A DNA stretch of 64,000 nucleotides, from contig CACRXP010000001.1 in the NCBI GenBank assembly GCA_902702965.1, forward strand, positions 1,672,399 through 1,736,398. The letters are read 5' to 3'. Shown here in pieces: positions 33,986 through 44,679 of this stretch; position 1 is the first letter of the stretch, and the number at the start of each line of letters is the position of its first letter. This stretch comes from Spirometra erinaceieuropaei. Lineage: Eukaryota; Platyhelminthes; Cestoda; Diphyllobothriidea; Diphyllobothriidae. Below the pieces are notes generated by a model. The model searched no databases. It was given only the letters and a program-made list of their open reading frames with translations, and was not told the origin of the DNA. The position numbers and the translations under genes were made by a program.

Positions 33986-35388
33986 GGGGAAGATACCGTG
34001 ATTGCAGCTATTTCGATTGAGGACGGTGTGCGCCGTCAGCTATCAGACGCCATACGAGGTATTCCTGTCACTGCCGCGGACATCCGACGTGCTACTGAAC
34101 AGGATCCTGTCCTCCGCCAGGCCATCACCTACGTGCAGACCTGCTGGCCAACCACTGCTCTCGCTGGCGATCTTCGCCAGCTCTTCCTCCGCCGAGCATC
34201 GCTATCTGTGGTTGACTCCTGCCTCATGTTTGCAGACCGTGTGGTGATCCCATCTTCCCTCCGACTCACTGTACTACGCCAGTTCCATGCGGCTCATCCT
34301 GGTGCCAGCCGAATGAAGTCTATTGCTCGTAGTTTTGCCTACTAACCGGGTATCAACGGCGACATCGACGACCTGGTTCGACGCTGTTCTCGATGTCAGC
34401 AAGCTGCCAAGATACCGCCTTGTCAACCCCCAATACCCTGGCAACCACCGGAGAGGCCTTGGTCACGCGTGCATATCGACTTCGCTGGCCCACTTAACGG
34501 AGTCTCCTACCTAATCTTGGTTGACGCCTACTCGAAATGGCCGAGATTGCTCCGCTGAATCCAGCAACCGCATCTGCCACTATCGCCTTCCTACGACGCA
34601 TCTTTAGCCAGCATGGCTTACCAGAAGTCCTGGTTTCAGATAATGGTTCTCAGTTTATCTCGTCGACGTTTGAAGATTTCTGCCGCCAGCACAACATCCA
34701 GCATCTTCGCTCCCCGCCCTACCATCCTCAGTCTAACGGTCAGGCGGAGCGTTTTGTCGACACGTTTAAGAGAGCCCTCTTGAAAGCTCGTGGGGAGGGG
34801 ACCACGGACGAGATAGTCCAGGCGTTCCTGTTTTCCTACAGGACGACACCGAACCCGGCGTCCCCTGGTGGCGTTTCTCCTGCTGAAGCGTTGATGGGCC
34901 GAAAACTGCGTACAACGTTTCATGCCCTCGTCCCTACCGGTGCGCAGCCCGAGCAGACTTCTCCAGTTTCTCGCAGCATGCTCTCCATCGGAACACCTGT
35001 CTTCGTTCGTGATTATCGAGCGGGGTTCCCAGACTGGATTGAAGCAACCGTAGTATCGCACAGAGGCAGTATGTTGTTTGACGTCGACGTTGGTGATGAC
35101 ATCTGGGTTCGCCACCACAACCAGATCCGACGGCGACATTGCAGTAACACAACTGGGCTCGATTCGGCGCCGTCACACTCTCTCGACATCCTACTGGATA
35201 CCTTCGCCATTCCGGCAGATCAGTCGGCTCCCGAATCCACTTCTGCGCCCCCTTTGGATATACCATCTTCGGTATCAGTTACCGCTCCCGTATCTCCAGG
35301 CATTAAACCACGACTAAGACGCCGGACCAACCACGTGCGCCGATCAACACGTCTGATGCAGGTCAACCCACGCCAGAACCGGTACTGA
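33986..35388 (+). pseudogene. pol: Gypsy pol: integrase (stop plus frameshifts)
   Basis: A frame change in a run of four G (33986-33989) leads into the integrase. The zinc-binding HHCC part has QFHAAHPGASRMK and RRCSRCQ, interrupted by TAA at 34343-34345. The DDE core has VHIDFAGPL, VLVSDNGSQF and HPQSNGQAERF, so all three acidic residues are present. A second frame change lies at about 34540 (in AAATGGCCGAG). The C-terminal part with TPVFVRDYRAGFPDWIEATV and VRHHNQIRRRH looks like a GPY/F-type module. The frame ends at 35388 just before the PPT. No envelope follows. Confidence 0.92.
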
Positions 35389-35395
35389 CCTACTT

Positions 35396-35405
35396 GGAGG
35401 GGAGG
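35396..35405 (+). promoter_or_regulatory. Polypurine tract
   Basis: GGAGGGGAGG lies directly before the 3' LTR, where plus-strand DNA synthesis is primed. Confidence 0.85.
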
Positions 35406-35781
35406 TGTTGGGAGTGCCTACACTCCCAAAAACAAGAGCCAGCCAATCACGGGAGGCCACGTGCGTTTTGTCTACTGCGCTGTCATCTTAATCGTGGCGC
35501 CTCTCCATTGGCTTTTCCTCGCGGGCCTGATCAATCAGCATATTCGAATTATCGACCGGCTCGTCTCGAATGTTCTTCCCGAAGGGCATTGGGCCGAACG
35601 CCGGCGAAGCACCGTAAGGCGTTATAAATACGCGTTACTTCCAGTTCATTTTGACTTGCATTTTCCTAATACACAGTTTCGTGGCCGGTCGCGTTCTCCT
35701 TCTCTGCCGCGTTGGTATTGGGGACAAGGGTCGAGTGCGCATACGCTCCACAGGATTTTACGTACCAGGCGGGTCATAACA
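35406..35781 (+). repeat. 3' LTR of the Gypsy element
   Basis: 376 bp, the same length as the 5' LTR, with no difference that I can see by eye. Followed by the TTTCC target duplication. Confidence 0.95.
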
Positions 35782-35942
35782 TTTCCCCTATCCCTGGTAA
35801 ACTAACCGAATATCGATCCCGAAATTGCGGGGCGGAAACCCGGAAACACTCAACGGTGCATGGTAACGATAAAATGAAATAATGATCATCCGCATTAGAG
35901 GGTGGTGTACGCAAAGCTGTTCTGCCCAGTTAGGCGATGTCT

Positions 35943-36330
35943 TTAGGGCAAATATACATTCAGTCCTTGTTTAAATGTCTCTGTTTTGTCCGCCATTATC
36001 ACTTCTCCAGGAAGTCCTCTCCAGGCACCGACGACTCGCTGTAAAAACGAGTATCTGAAAACATCCAGGTGGGATCGAAGTCCTCGAAGTTTGAGGGAGT
36101 TCCCACGCGGGCTAGTTATTGTGACCAAGACGAGGAAATCATGGAAGTGCAGGACATAGTTTACAATCTGGTACGTCTGTATGAGATCTCTTTGGACCCG
36201 CCTGTACTCACGAGGAAATAGTTTAAGCTTATCAAGTCCACATCTGTTAGATTAAGTCCTGAGGGGGTTCGAAATTTTGGTCGTTCTCCTCTGAACGCTA
36301 TCCAGCGACTTGTAGTCTTTTTAAGCTAGG
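35943..36330 (-). pseudogene. LINE F reverse transcriptase C-terminus (minus)
   Basis: On the minus strand the translation reads KLKLFPREYRRVQRDLIQTY, then QIVNYVLHFHDFLVLV, then RYSFLQRVVGAWRGLPGEVI, ending about 35943. The pattern R-x-F-F-x-R-V-V-x-x-W-x-x-L-P-x-x-V is the typical C-terminus of CR1-like LINE ORF2. The 5' side is cut by the older Gypsy relic region at about 36330. Confidence 0.8.
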
Positions 36331-36349
36331 GGGTACAAGTTTGGATTCC

Positions 36350-37147
36350 ATTCAAAGGAGAGCTCTCTCGAAAGCTCGTCGGGAGAAAACCAGGGATGAG
36401 ACGGTCCAGACGTCTCTGTTTTCATAGGGGACAGCTCCGAAGTCCGCGTTCCCGGGCGGCGTTTCTCCTGCGGAGACTTTGATAGGTCGAAAACTGCGTA
36501 CAACGTCTCCTGCACTTGTTTCTGCAGGTGTGCAGTCCATGCAAACAACTCCACCTGCTTCTCGAAGGAAGCTCACCGTTGGAACACCTGTATTCGTCCA
36601 TGATTATTAGACTAGTTTTCCAGACCCGGCTGGAGCGACCGCAGCAGGGCACGAAGGTAGTATGCTATTTGAGTTCGACGTTGGTGATGTCGTCTGAGTC
36701 CGTCAGCACAACCAGATCCGACGGCGGCATTGCGGTAACGTGAGAGGGCCCCAATCAACACCGTAACTCCATCTCGACATCTCACAGGATACTTTCGCCC
36801 TTCCAACAGGTCGGCCGATTTCCGAACCCACTGCTGCACCTCCCTTTGGTATGCCGCTTTCGGTATCAGTCGCTGCTCTCGCGTCTCCAGGCAAACAACC
36901 GCAAATAAGACGCCGGAAAAACCGCGTGCGCCGATCAACACTGTTGATGCAGATCATTTACGCCAGAAGCGGTGATGACCTACTTGGAGGGAGGTGTTGG
37001 GAGAGCCCACACTCCCAAAATCAAGAGACAGCTAATACATTTTCGCAGCCGGTCGTGTTATCCATCTCTGTTGCGTTGGTATTGGGTACAACAGTCGAGT
37101 GAGTATACGCTGCGCGTGAGTTCCGAGTACCAGGCCGGGTCATAACA
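36350..37147 (+). mobile_element. Old Gypsy relic of the same family (integrase end plus deleted LTR)
   Basis: The sequence follows 34765-35781 of the intact element at roughly 75-80% by eye, with many stops: GAGAGCTCTCTCGAAAGCTC, GGCGGCGTTTCTCCTGCGGA and AAAACTGCGTACAACGTCTC. It keeps the PPT (GGAGGGAGG) and then an LTR (36995-37147) that begins TGTTGGGAG and ends GGGTCATAACA but lacks about 220 bp in its middle. It is 0.6 kb downstream of the young element. Confidence 0.88.
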
Positions 37148-38458
37148 ATGACATCTACTGGACAACCCGTATGTGTGACCTTTGTCCATTTCTCTTGCGA
37201 CAAAAGAACGCTGTTGATGCAAGGGCGTCCCCGAAAAAAGTCACATTTGGCATTACACAAATTTTGTTTTCTTCCAGATACCCTATTAAATATCTTTTGA
37301 TAATACGATCCATTATTTTACACGCAATGCACGTTAGGTTGACAGGCAGACAATTTTTTCAGGCAAGTCGCGAAACTTCTTTATAGATAGGGATGATAAA
37401 TCCACACTTCCATTATTCGACAGTTCACCTTCTTTAAAGGTTTTCTAAATAATGATAGACGGTGATTTATGCGATTCATTAGCAAGTTCTCTAAGTCCTA
37501 ATGGAGGAATTCGACTTGAACAAGGCGACTCGGCAGGCTCCAGTAGGAGTCCTTCAGCCCCGACGAAAAGTGCAGTTCCTCTATGGAGGGTAAGGAGAAG
37601 GAAAGAAATGGTTGTGGTGGTGGTGGTGGCGGCGGAGGAAGAGGGGGAGGAGGAGGAGGAGGAGGAGGAGGGGCAGGAGGAGGGGGGATGAGGAGGTAGG
37701 AGACACTGATTGACGAACAAGTGAAAGAGCAGAAAAAGAATAAAGCTCTCGGATGGAAACGGAATGAAATAAATTATAAGAGTGATAAGCTTTAACCTGT
37801 TCGTCGGTCTCCAGTGCTATGCCTACAGACCTAAGGGTAGGGATCATGTCCTGATTTCTTTTAATATTTCGTATGTAGCCATATAGGATTTCGGGATGTA
37901 CCGGCGAATTTTACAAAATTTTCAATTTGAACTTCCTTCTAAGCTTATTGGCCTCACTTCAACAAATGTCCCGTTTCCACTTAAGTTACCGTAAGTAGTC
38001 TTCAGAGCCGGCTGGTCTGCAGCGCCACATAAGCGGTTTTTTGAAAGAGATCTTCAACTTCAGATTCTCTTTCCTCTGAAAGGACAGTTGAGGTCAGCAG
38101 TGCATGTCGGTAACGATATGAAAGTTATCCAATGGTCATCTATTCCACTATACAGTTTTATTTCCATTCTGTCGCCCAACTGAGCCCAACTGAGCACGAC
38201 GGAATTATTCTGCGCTCCATCTGGGACTATTTCGACTTGGTTACTATTTCACAGTTACCGTCTCTGACATTGATACTGGAACCGTAAGTACAGAATTGCT
38301 TTGTGCATTTTTGGAATATTTTTTACGCATCGAAATTCGCCAGGAACCTGGATTAAGTGCAATTTGTTTATCAGCGCGGCCCATTTGACAAGGGAACTGG
38401 CTACGCAACCGAATCGCGGATATACAGCCTAGGAAACCCATCAAATCCTTCAAGGTCT
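37148..38458. other. No recognised gene; G-rich microsatellite
   Basis: Apart from the GGT/GGA array at 37609-37695, I see no coding or repeat motif. Confidence 0.45.
37609..37695 (+). repeat. GGT then GGA/GAG microsatellite
   Basis: GTGGTGGTGGTGGTGGCGGC grades into GGAGGAGGAGGAGGAGGAGG and G runs. All guanine-rich on plus; may form quadruplexes. Confidence 0.9.
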
Positions 38459-38488
38459 GCAGTTATAGATAGATAGATAGATAGATAA
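38459..38488. repeat. GATA microsatellite at a LINE 3' end
   Basis: AGATAGATAGATAGATAGAT. On the minus strand this is the TATC tail directly after the 3' end of a LINE E-family copy. Confidence 0.85.
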
Positions 38489-39075
38489 TTTTTATTAAAG
38501 ACCCGTCGGGGTCCCATCAAAGCAAGTTAAAATAAATTTGCATACGAGTTTTAGACGAAGTAGGCTGAATCTTTACAAAATGCAATTCATAGTTTCTGAA
38601 TTAGAAGTCCATTGAGAAACATGAAGATTGAGGGGTGAAAAAAACTCCTAAGAAAAAGTGAAAAATGATTGGATTAATTTTACAGGAGAAAAAACCCCTC
38701 TTTAAAAATAATAACAGAAAAAAAGCCAGCAGGACTGGCCTGTAGATGGCGGTATATAACGGAAGGTTTTCGGTCATCGTCAGGGTATCAATAAATGTCC
38801 GCCTTGTTGGGTACGAATGTGGGTCAGACAGGACTGGTTTGCAAATGGCATTGTATACGGGATTCACAATTGAGATCGTCTGGGCCGGATTGGTACGCCG
38901 CGTCAAAGAGGCCAGACGAGAGGAACCGAGATGCGATCGGCCACAGCACGCTTCGAGCTCAGCCGAGCAGTGAGGAAGGGAGGTACGACCGAACTACTAG
39001 TAGACAGTGAATACGGAGGGTTCCGCCGTGAGCGTCGACAGACCGCATGAGGTCGGAATGCGGGAGATGACATCA
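38470..39075 (-). mobile_element. LINE E-family 3' end, 5'-truncated (minus)
   Basis: This is the reverse complement of 53230-53820, the 3' untranslated end of LINE E. Landmarks: GACCCGTCGGGGTCCCATCA near the tail, GGACTGGCCTGTAGATGGCG and GACAGGACTGGTTTGCAAAT as two sub-repeats, and GAGCGTCGACAGACCGCATG near the truncated 5' edge. No ORF2 sequence remains. Confidence 0.85.
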
Positions 39076-39287
39076 AAAACCGCGAAAATTGTCGCTATGG
39101 GGGGGGGAAGTTATTCAAGTCCCACGAGATCTGCAAGGGGCTAAGTCGCTTCTGATTAAACCCACAAAATTTATCGGATTTTAAGTATTTTTTTCGCTTA
39201 TTGAGTTTTGAACACACACTTTAATTCGTCATATACAAGCCGACGTTTTCGTCATAACATCGAAAGCGAAATTATACCTATTATATC

Positions 39288-40560
39288 ATGTCCAAGTTTA
39301 TGGAGTCTCAGCAAGCTAACTGTAATAGTACGGCCAGCGACGGCACTTCGTTGGAAGATAAGTCTGGTGAGATATCCTTCGCATCTAGAACCTGTGCTCG
39401 CTCAACCTGCGCTTCCAGCCAACGACCAGCAAAGCGTGCAAAAAGCGTAACTACCGCAAAAAGTGTTAGGTACGAAGACGAGCCTTGTGCTGGGTGCGCA
39501 GATATCCAAATAAAAGTAGAACAACTGGAAAAGGAGTTTGCTGATTTAAGGACGCCTGTGAAACAGACCCTAGACGACCAGAACATATTCAGTGTTAGAG
39601 TCCCAAAAACGAAGAGCAAAACACAAAAAAACGCGAAAAAAATCTCCTCGGGGGCATCTTCAAACACGAATTGCAACTCAGTAGCCAAAACCGCAGACGC
39701 TGGTAATAGCAGGACAACGAAAAAGAAGCCGCCGATAAGGGAAGACTCGGTTCCCATGGAAGATGTCTTAAGCGATGTCACAGAAAAATTACCTGGCGCG
39801 GAAGCCATATCGCCTAAGCCTCTTGCTGTAAGTGACGGGAATTCTCTTCTGTCTGGAGACGATCTACCTGGGTCATCCAGTCTACTGTTGCCCTCTTGTT
39901 CTGGCAACCACCCCGAGCGCACTACAGAGCACGTATCTGAATGCGAAGTCATAAACCCGTGGGTAGAGGGGAGAGGGAAACGTCACGACAGGAGTCTGAA
40001 CTCACAACCACCTCTGATGGGTTGCTCGGGACAATCGGTAGACAGCAAATGTGTGCGTCCAAGCGACGACTCCGTAAATCGTCCTCGTCCACATGCAGCG
40101 AATTCACCGGAAAGACAAAGTAAGGAGGACCATGCTCGCCAAAAGTGTCTGGTTATTCAGGGTTTGTCGGAATCGAATGCAGTCAGACCTGAAGACCGTG
40201 TCTCAGAGGACCTTGCTTCTTTTCATGGTCTGCTAAATCATTTACTGCCGGCAGACATGGAAATAAAGGTTCTGAAAGCATTCCGGATAGGAAAAAGGAG
40301 TGAAGACAGGACAGTAGCACAACCACCTCGTCCCCTCAAAATTATGCTGGGGAACAAAGAGCAAATCAAGTTGATCCTTTCTAAAAAAACTGACCTCAGA
40401 AACACACACAAACAGGTTTTTTTCGACCAGACTATTCACCAGCGGAACGGTTGAAACGCCGGGAACTTGTCTTGGAGTTAAAGTCAAGACTGAAGGGTGG
40501 CGAACACAATCTGGCTATCTTCAAGGGGAAGGTAGTTCGGAAATATATGCCGTTTGAGTA
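39288..40560 (+). pseudogene. LINE A ORF1 (one frameshift)
   Basis: The frame from ATG 39288 runs 388 codons to 40454. It is Lys/Ser-rich at the start, with a short coiled-coil-like part (VEQLEKEFADLRTPVKQTLD, about residues 77-97). From residue about 284 it has CLVIQGLSES and ends with an RRM-like part (IKVLKAFRIGKR, RPLKIMLGNKEQIKLILSKK) typical of CR1-like ORF1 RNA-binding chaperones. At about 40437 the frame slips, and the conserved end (RRELVLELKSRL, LAIFKGKVVRKY) continues to TAG at 40560. It would bind element RNA in the nucleus and the RNP. It is not expected to be functional in full. Confidence 0.8.
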
Positions 40561-40752
40561 GAACCAGCCTGTAATACTAAGAACGACGGCAGCTACTCAG
40601 CTAACACATACACCTTCGTTGAACCACCTGCTCAAGGCGGCAACACAAGTAAGCCCGTAACGTCCAGTGATCTGACTGAAACAACGGATATAAATGGTAC
40701 CCAACAGGTAACGGAAGAGCCCAGAGAACTTGCCGTCCGAGATAACGCAGTA

Positions 40753-43600
40753 ATGCTCACAACATTAACAAATACAACGGGAAATTCGGCTGGTGCAAAA
40801 CTGAGGTGCTTGTACACGAATGCCCGAAGCCTCATATCGAAACTAGACGAACTAAAACTTTGCCTTGTCGAGCTGTCTCCAGATGTTTTAGCAGTAACCG
40901 AGATTTGGCTGTCCAGGAATATAAGCGATAGCGAAGTAGCCTTGCCTGGATACCAAATTTATCGAAGGGACAGGGAGCATCGTCAGGGTGGTGGTATAGT
41001 TGTGTATGTGAATGAGGACCTGGCAGTGTCGGAAAACACCACCAAGTTTGCGTGCGGCACGGAAGCTATTTGGCTGACCATCAAGGCTACCGGTTCCCCG
41101 TGTCTCGATGTCCTCACTGTCTACCGACCACCTAGGACAGACCGAATCGCCGACACTCAACTATTGGAGCAGTTGGAGAAATTTTCCAGTCGATTTAACA
41201 TCATGATCATGGGCGACTTCAACGCACCAGGAACAAACTGGAATACCCTCCAAGCGTCAGGTCCGAAATCGGCATTCGATTACCGTCTGCTGAACAAAAC
41301 ATAAAATGCGTCCCTCACACAACATGTAATGTTCCCAACGAGAACACGTGAAGGACAAAGGGCAAATTGCCTGGATCTGGTTTTTACGAAAACACCAGAT
41401 AGCATAGACGAGATCATCTCCACGCCGCCCCTTGGCCGAAGTGATCACGTAGCACTTATGTGGGATTATTAGTTATTCTCCATTTCACATACTCCAGACC
41501 AAAAAAGACGGAACGTTTGGCGGGGAGATTTCAATCAGATGAGAGCAGACTTATCCGGACTTGAATGGGGCTCATTGTTTACGGGAAGTGCCAACGATGA
41601 CTGGGAGCTGTTCAAGAATGTCCTTCTGCAGCTCATCAACAACCACTGCCCACTGACTAGTGTAAGACTGAACAAACGCCCTGAGTGGCTAAATAACAAC
41701 CTTAAGAAAGAAATCAACAGGAAGCACAAATTGTGGAGAAAATACTGCGTCACCGGGCAAGTTGAATATTTCAACACCTACAAGACACAGAGGAACAAAC
41801 TGAGGAACCTGATCATGAAGACGCGGCGGAAATTCGAGAAGAACTTGCTACAAAAAGCAACGCAGAATTCAAAATTACTCTACAGTTACCTCCGACGAAG
41901 TACAGGGAACAGGCATCAAATTCCCTTAATAAGGACTACTGATGGCGTTGAGATTGCTAATAGTAGAGATAAAGCTGCGTATTCTTCACAGTTTTTCCAA
42001 TCAGTCTACACCAACGAGGCAGGGTTCCTTCCTCCCTCCACAGAAGAACTGCCGACTCCAAGCGTCAGTGATATACTCTTCTCAGAAGGCATTGTCCGAA
42101 GGGAATTAGAGGCATTGAACGAATCGAAGTCGCCAGGACCAGACGAGATTCCACCCAAGCTTCTCAATGAGCTTGCCAGTGAGCTTTCTGTGCCTTTGTC
42201 GATGCTCTTTCAAACGTCATTTGACACTGCAACACTTCCTATCGATTGAAAGCCGGCGCATATTACTCCGCTACACAAAGGAGGTAACAGGGCAGCGACG
42301 ACAAATTACAGACCCATAAGCTTGACATGCATTCTCTGCAAAGTTATGGAAAGGATCATAAAGAGTGAGCTGATGCAATTCCTGGAAGTTCTCGGCCTGC
42401 TATCGAGATGCCAACATGGATTCCGAAAAGGAAGATCCTGCACGACAAGCTTGCTGCAATCTCTCCAGAGCTGGACCCGAGCTCTCGACGAGAAGCACGC
42501 GGTCCACATAGCCTTCATCGATTTCCAGAAGGCGTTCGACACTGTGCCACACCAAAGGCTCTTACATAAACTTAAAAAATAGGAGTCGGTGACAACTTTC
42601 TTAAATGGACCGAGAACTACCATTTGGGTCGACACCAGGCTGTGTGCATCGGTCGGGGAAAATCAAATCCCTCTACGGTCGGGAGTGGTGTCCCCCAGGG
42701 TTCAGCACTGGGACTCATTTTGTTCCTTATCTACGTGGACGATGCCGCAGGAGCTTTGGACTGCAAAGTAGCAATGTTCGCCGATGACATGAAGATATGG
42801 AGTGTTATTCGGGGTCCTGCCGACGAAGACAGACTACAGATAAACCTGAATCGGTTGGAGAAGTGGTCAAACCGTTGGCTCCTGCGGTTCAACGTTACCA
42901 AATGTAGCATACTTCGCCTAGGCAACACAGCCAGATCGGCCAGCACAAGAGACTACTTTCTGGGCGGTGCGGCCCTACAAGAGGTCGAAGCCCAAAAGGA
43001 CCTCGGTCTTCTGACGACAAGTTCTCTTAAACCATCCGCCCATTGTTCGAGGGTAGCAGAAAACGCAATGTCTGTATTGTACGCCATCAAGCGTGCGTTT
43101 ATGGACTTTGACGAAGGGGCTTTCTCAAAGACATTCGGAACATTCGTTCGGCCGCATTAAGAGTTCGGCATAGAAGCCTGGAGGCCGTGGGCGGTCGAGG
43201 ATCAAAACTGCCTCGAACGAGTCCAGAGGAGAGCATCGAGAATGGTTAGGGGTCAAAGCTCCTTTCCTTATGCAACCCGCCTAGTAAATCTGAACCTCTT
43301 TCCTTTGAGTTACAGGCAACTTCGCGGGGATCTCTTGCAAGCCTTCCGCATTGTAAAGGGGTTGGATTGCAGTCTGGCCTTCGAGGACTTTATTGAATTT
43401 GCTACCACTACCAACCTACGAGTTACCCGTTCAAACTGCGCACCCAACAAGCAAGGCTAGATGTGCGGAAGTTCTCCTTCTCGGTTCGAGTGGTCAAACC
43501 ATGGAATGAGCTTCCCGCAGATGTTGTGATGTCACCATCCATACAAACTTTTAAAAAGAATCTGGACATATTTATGTTCCGAAATGAACAAGAGGGATGA
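40753..43600 (+). pseudogene. LINE A ORF2: endonuclease and reverse transcriptase (broken)
   Basis: EN motifs: LYTNARSLISKLDEL, AVTEIWLS (catalytic Glu), IMGDFNAPGTNW and GRSDHVALMW. RT motifs: SPGPDEIPPKLL, FIDFQKAFDTVPHQRLL, GVPQGSALGLILFLIYV and catalytic MFADDMKIW. The C-terminal part has RVVKPWNELPADVVM. Lesions: TAA 41302-41304, stop 41468-41470, TGA 42247-42249 (in place of a Trp-like position), TAG 42580-42582 with a frame change, TAA 43158-43160, and a frame change at about 43430. The tally suggests an old copy or a copy of a dead template. Confidence 0.9.
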
Positions 43601-43699
43601 GAAGTCGAGCTCACCCCCTGTAATTCCTTCTGATTTTTTCCCACCATTATGGGCGTGTTCGAACTATTTCAGCCAAGAACGCCTATTTCCCTCAATAAA

Positions 43700-43725
43700 C
43701 TGAACTGAACTAAACTGAACTGAAC
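43700..43725 (+). repeat. TGAAC pentamer tail of LINE A
   Basis: AACTGAACTGAACTAAACTG and two more units close the LINE 3' end, as is common for CR1-like elements with short tandem tails. Confidence 0.8.
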
Positions 43726-43739
43726 GTGTCTTTCACTTC

Positions 43740-44500
43740 TCTTTATATAAACAGATAGTCCCTCCCCAAAGTATTTCTCTTTCACCTTCCTGGAAAATGC
43801 ATAAAGAAATTGTTAAGTACTTGAGGCTCAATGTGATGTGATTGATTGACCCCATATGCGGTAGATTCTCTATGTCGAGCACATCTTCTTCCTTTCGGAC
43901 AAATATATGGTCAAGGCAGTTTTACCGTTGTCCTTCCCTAGTCTGTGTTTCAAAGGTGACGTTTTGTTAAAGAAGTTAGCCCGTCGCATTTTGAAATAGT
44001 TAATAATAAAAGTTATCTGACAGTTTCTTGTGGTCCACGTTTGCCAGCTAATAAGAAGAGCTTTAGAATCTCCGACGATAAAATCCTCTTTCTTCTCACT
44101 GACTTTATAAAGTTCAGATAAAAGAACGTAATCGTGGTAAAAATCTGGTTTGGCGAACGGTGCGCCACCGAACGCGTTAGTGGTCGGACGTAGTTAACTG
44201 ATATAGTGATGCTAAACAGCCTACACCCCATACCGGACTATGTACCTAACCCATAGCGATTATCCTGTAAGTGACATAAAATATGTACCCCCCCCCTCCT
44301 TCGTCTCCTAATGGGCTTCGTCTATCTCTTCTGAAGTGTTCATACCCCTGAGTGATATGTCGGAGTCAGCGATATCTACCGAAATACAGGTTTCTGGGAA
44401 AGCCATGATATCTTGTTTAACTCCATCATATAAGTTTCTAAATTCGTCCAGCTTGTAAGACAGGCTTTGCATATTTGCGCAGATGACATTAAGTGATCGT
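43740..44500 (-). pseudogene. LINE G endonuclease fragment (minus)
   Basis: On the minus strand, starting near 44495, the translation reads SLNVICANMQSLSYKLDEFR, then IMAFPETCISVDIADSDISL (E of the EN domain), and further on FIVGDSKALLISW in the GDFN position. In shifted frames it continues with NCLDHIFVRKEEDVLDIENL and INHITLSLKYL, the EN C-terminus. Many stops and frame shifts. A different subfamily from LINE A. Confidence 0.7.
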
Positions 44501-44679
44501 TTTGTCGGGGAGGCCCAGTCCTCGTTACGACAGGTTTTGATTATAGGAAAGACTCCATGATCTGGACTATTAGGCCATCTTTGTTAACCCAACCACGTTA
44601 GGAAGATAGCCCACCACGGTGACAACTCCTAGGAGTAATAATTAATAAGACGCAGCATCCCATCCTCCGACACGCTCTC

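Larger units (their letters stand above)
30834..35781 (+). mobile_element. Ty3/Gypsy LTR retrotransposon (CsRn1-like), recently inserted but broken
   Basis: This is a complete 4,948-bp element with 376-bp LTRs starting TGTTGG and ending ATAACA. It is flanked by the 5-bp target duplication TTTCC (30829-30833 and 35782-35786). Order of domains: Gag, aspartic protease, RT, RNase H, integrase, which is the Ty3/Gypsy order. The LTRs look identical by eye, meaning a recent insertion, yet the coding part has three TAA stops and three frame changes. There is no envelope gene. It was probably copied in trans by an active relative. Confidence 0.95.
39076..43726 (+). mobile_element. LINE A, near full-length CR1-like non-LTR retrotransposon
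   Basis: Two-ORF layout: ORF1 (39288-40560), a spacer, and ORF2 (40753-43600) with EN and RT, then a short 3' region ending in TGAAC repeats (about 43700-43725). The 5' boundary is not certain and lies somewhere between 39076 and 39288. Both ORFs have premature stops or frameshifts, so it is dead. A 2,059-bp segment (41601-43659) recurs in inverted orientation at 55122-57180. Confidence 0.88.

Noticed and set aside
35394..35805. Protein frames of 77 and 114 codons in the 3' LTR
   Set aside because: They repeat exactly the frames in the 5' LTR and are noncoding LTR sequence.
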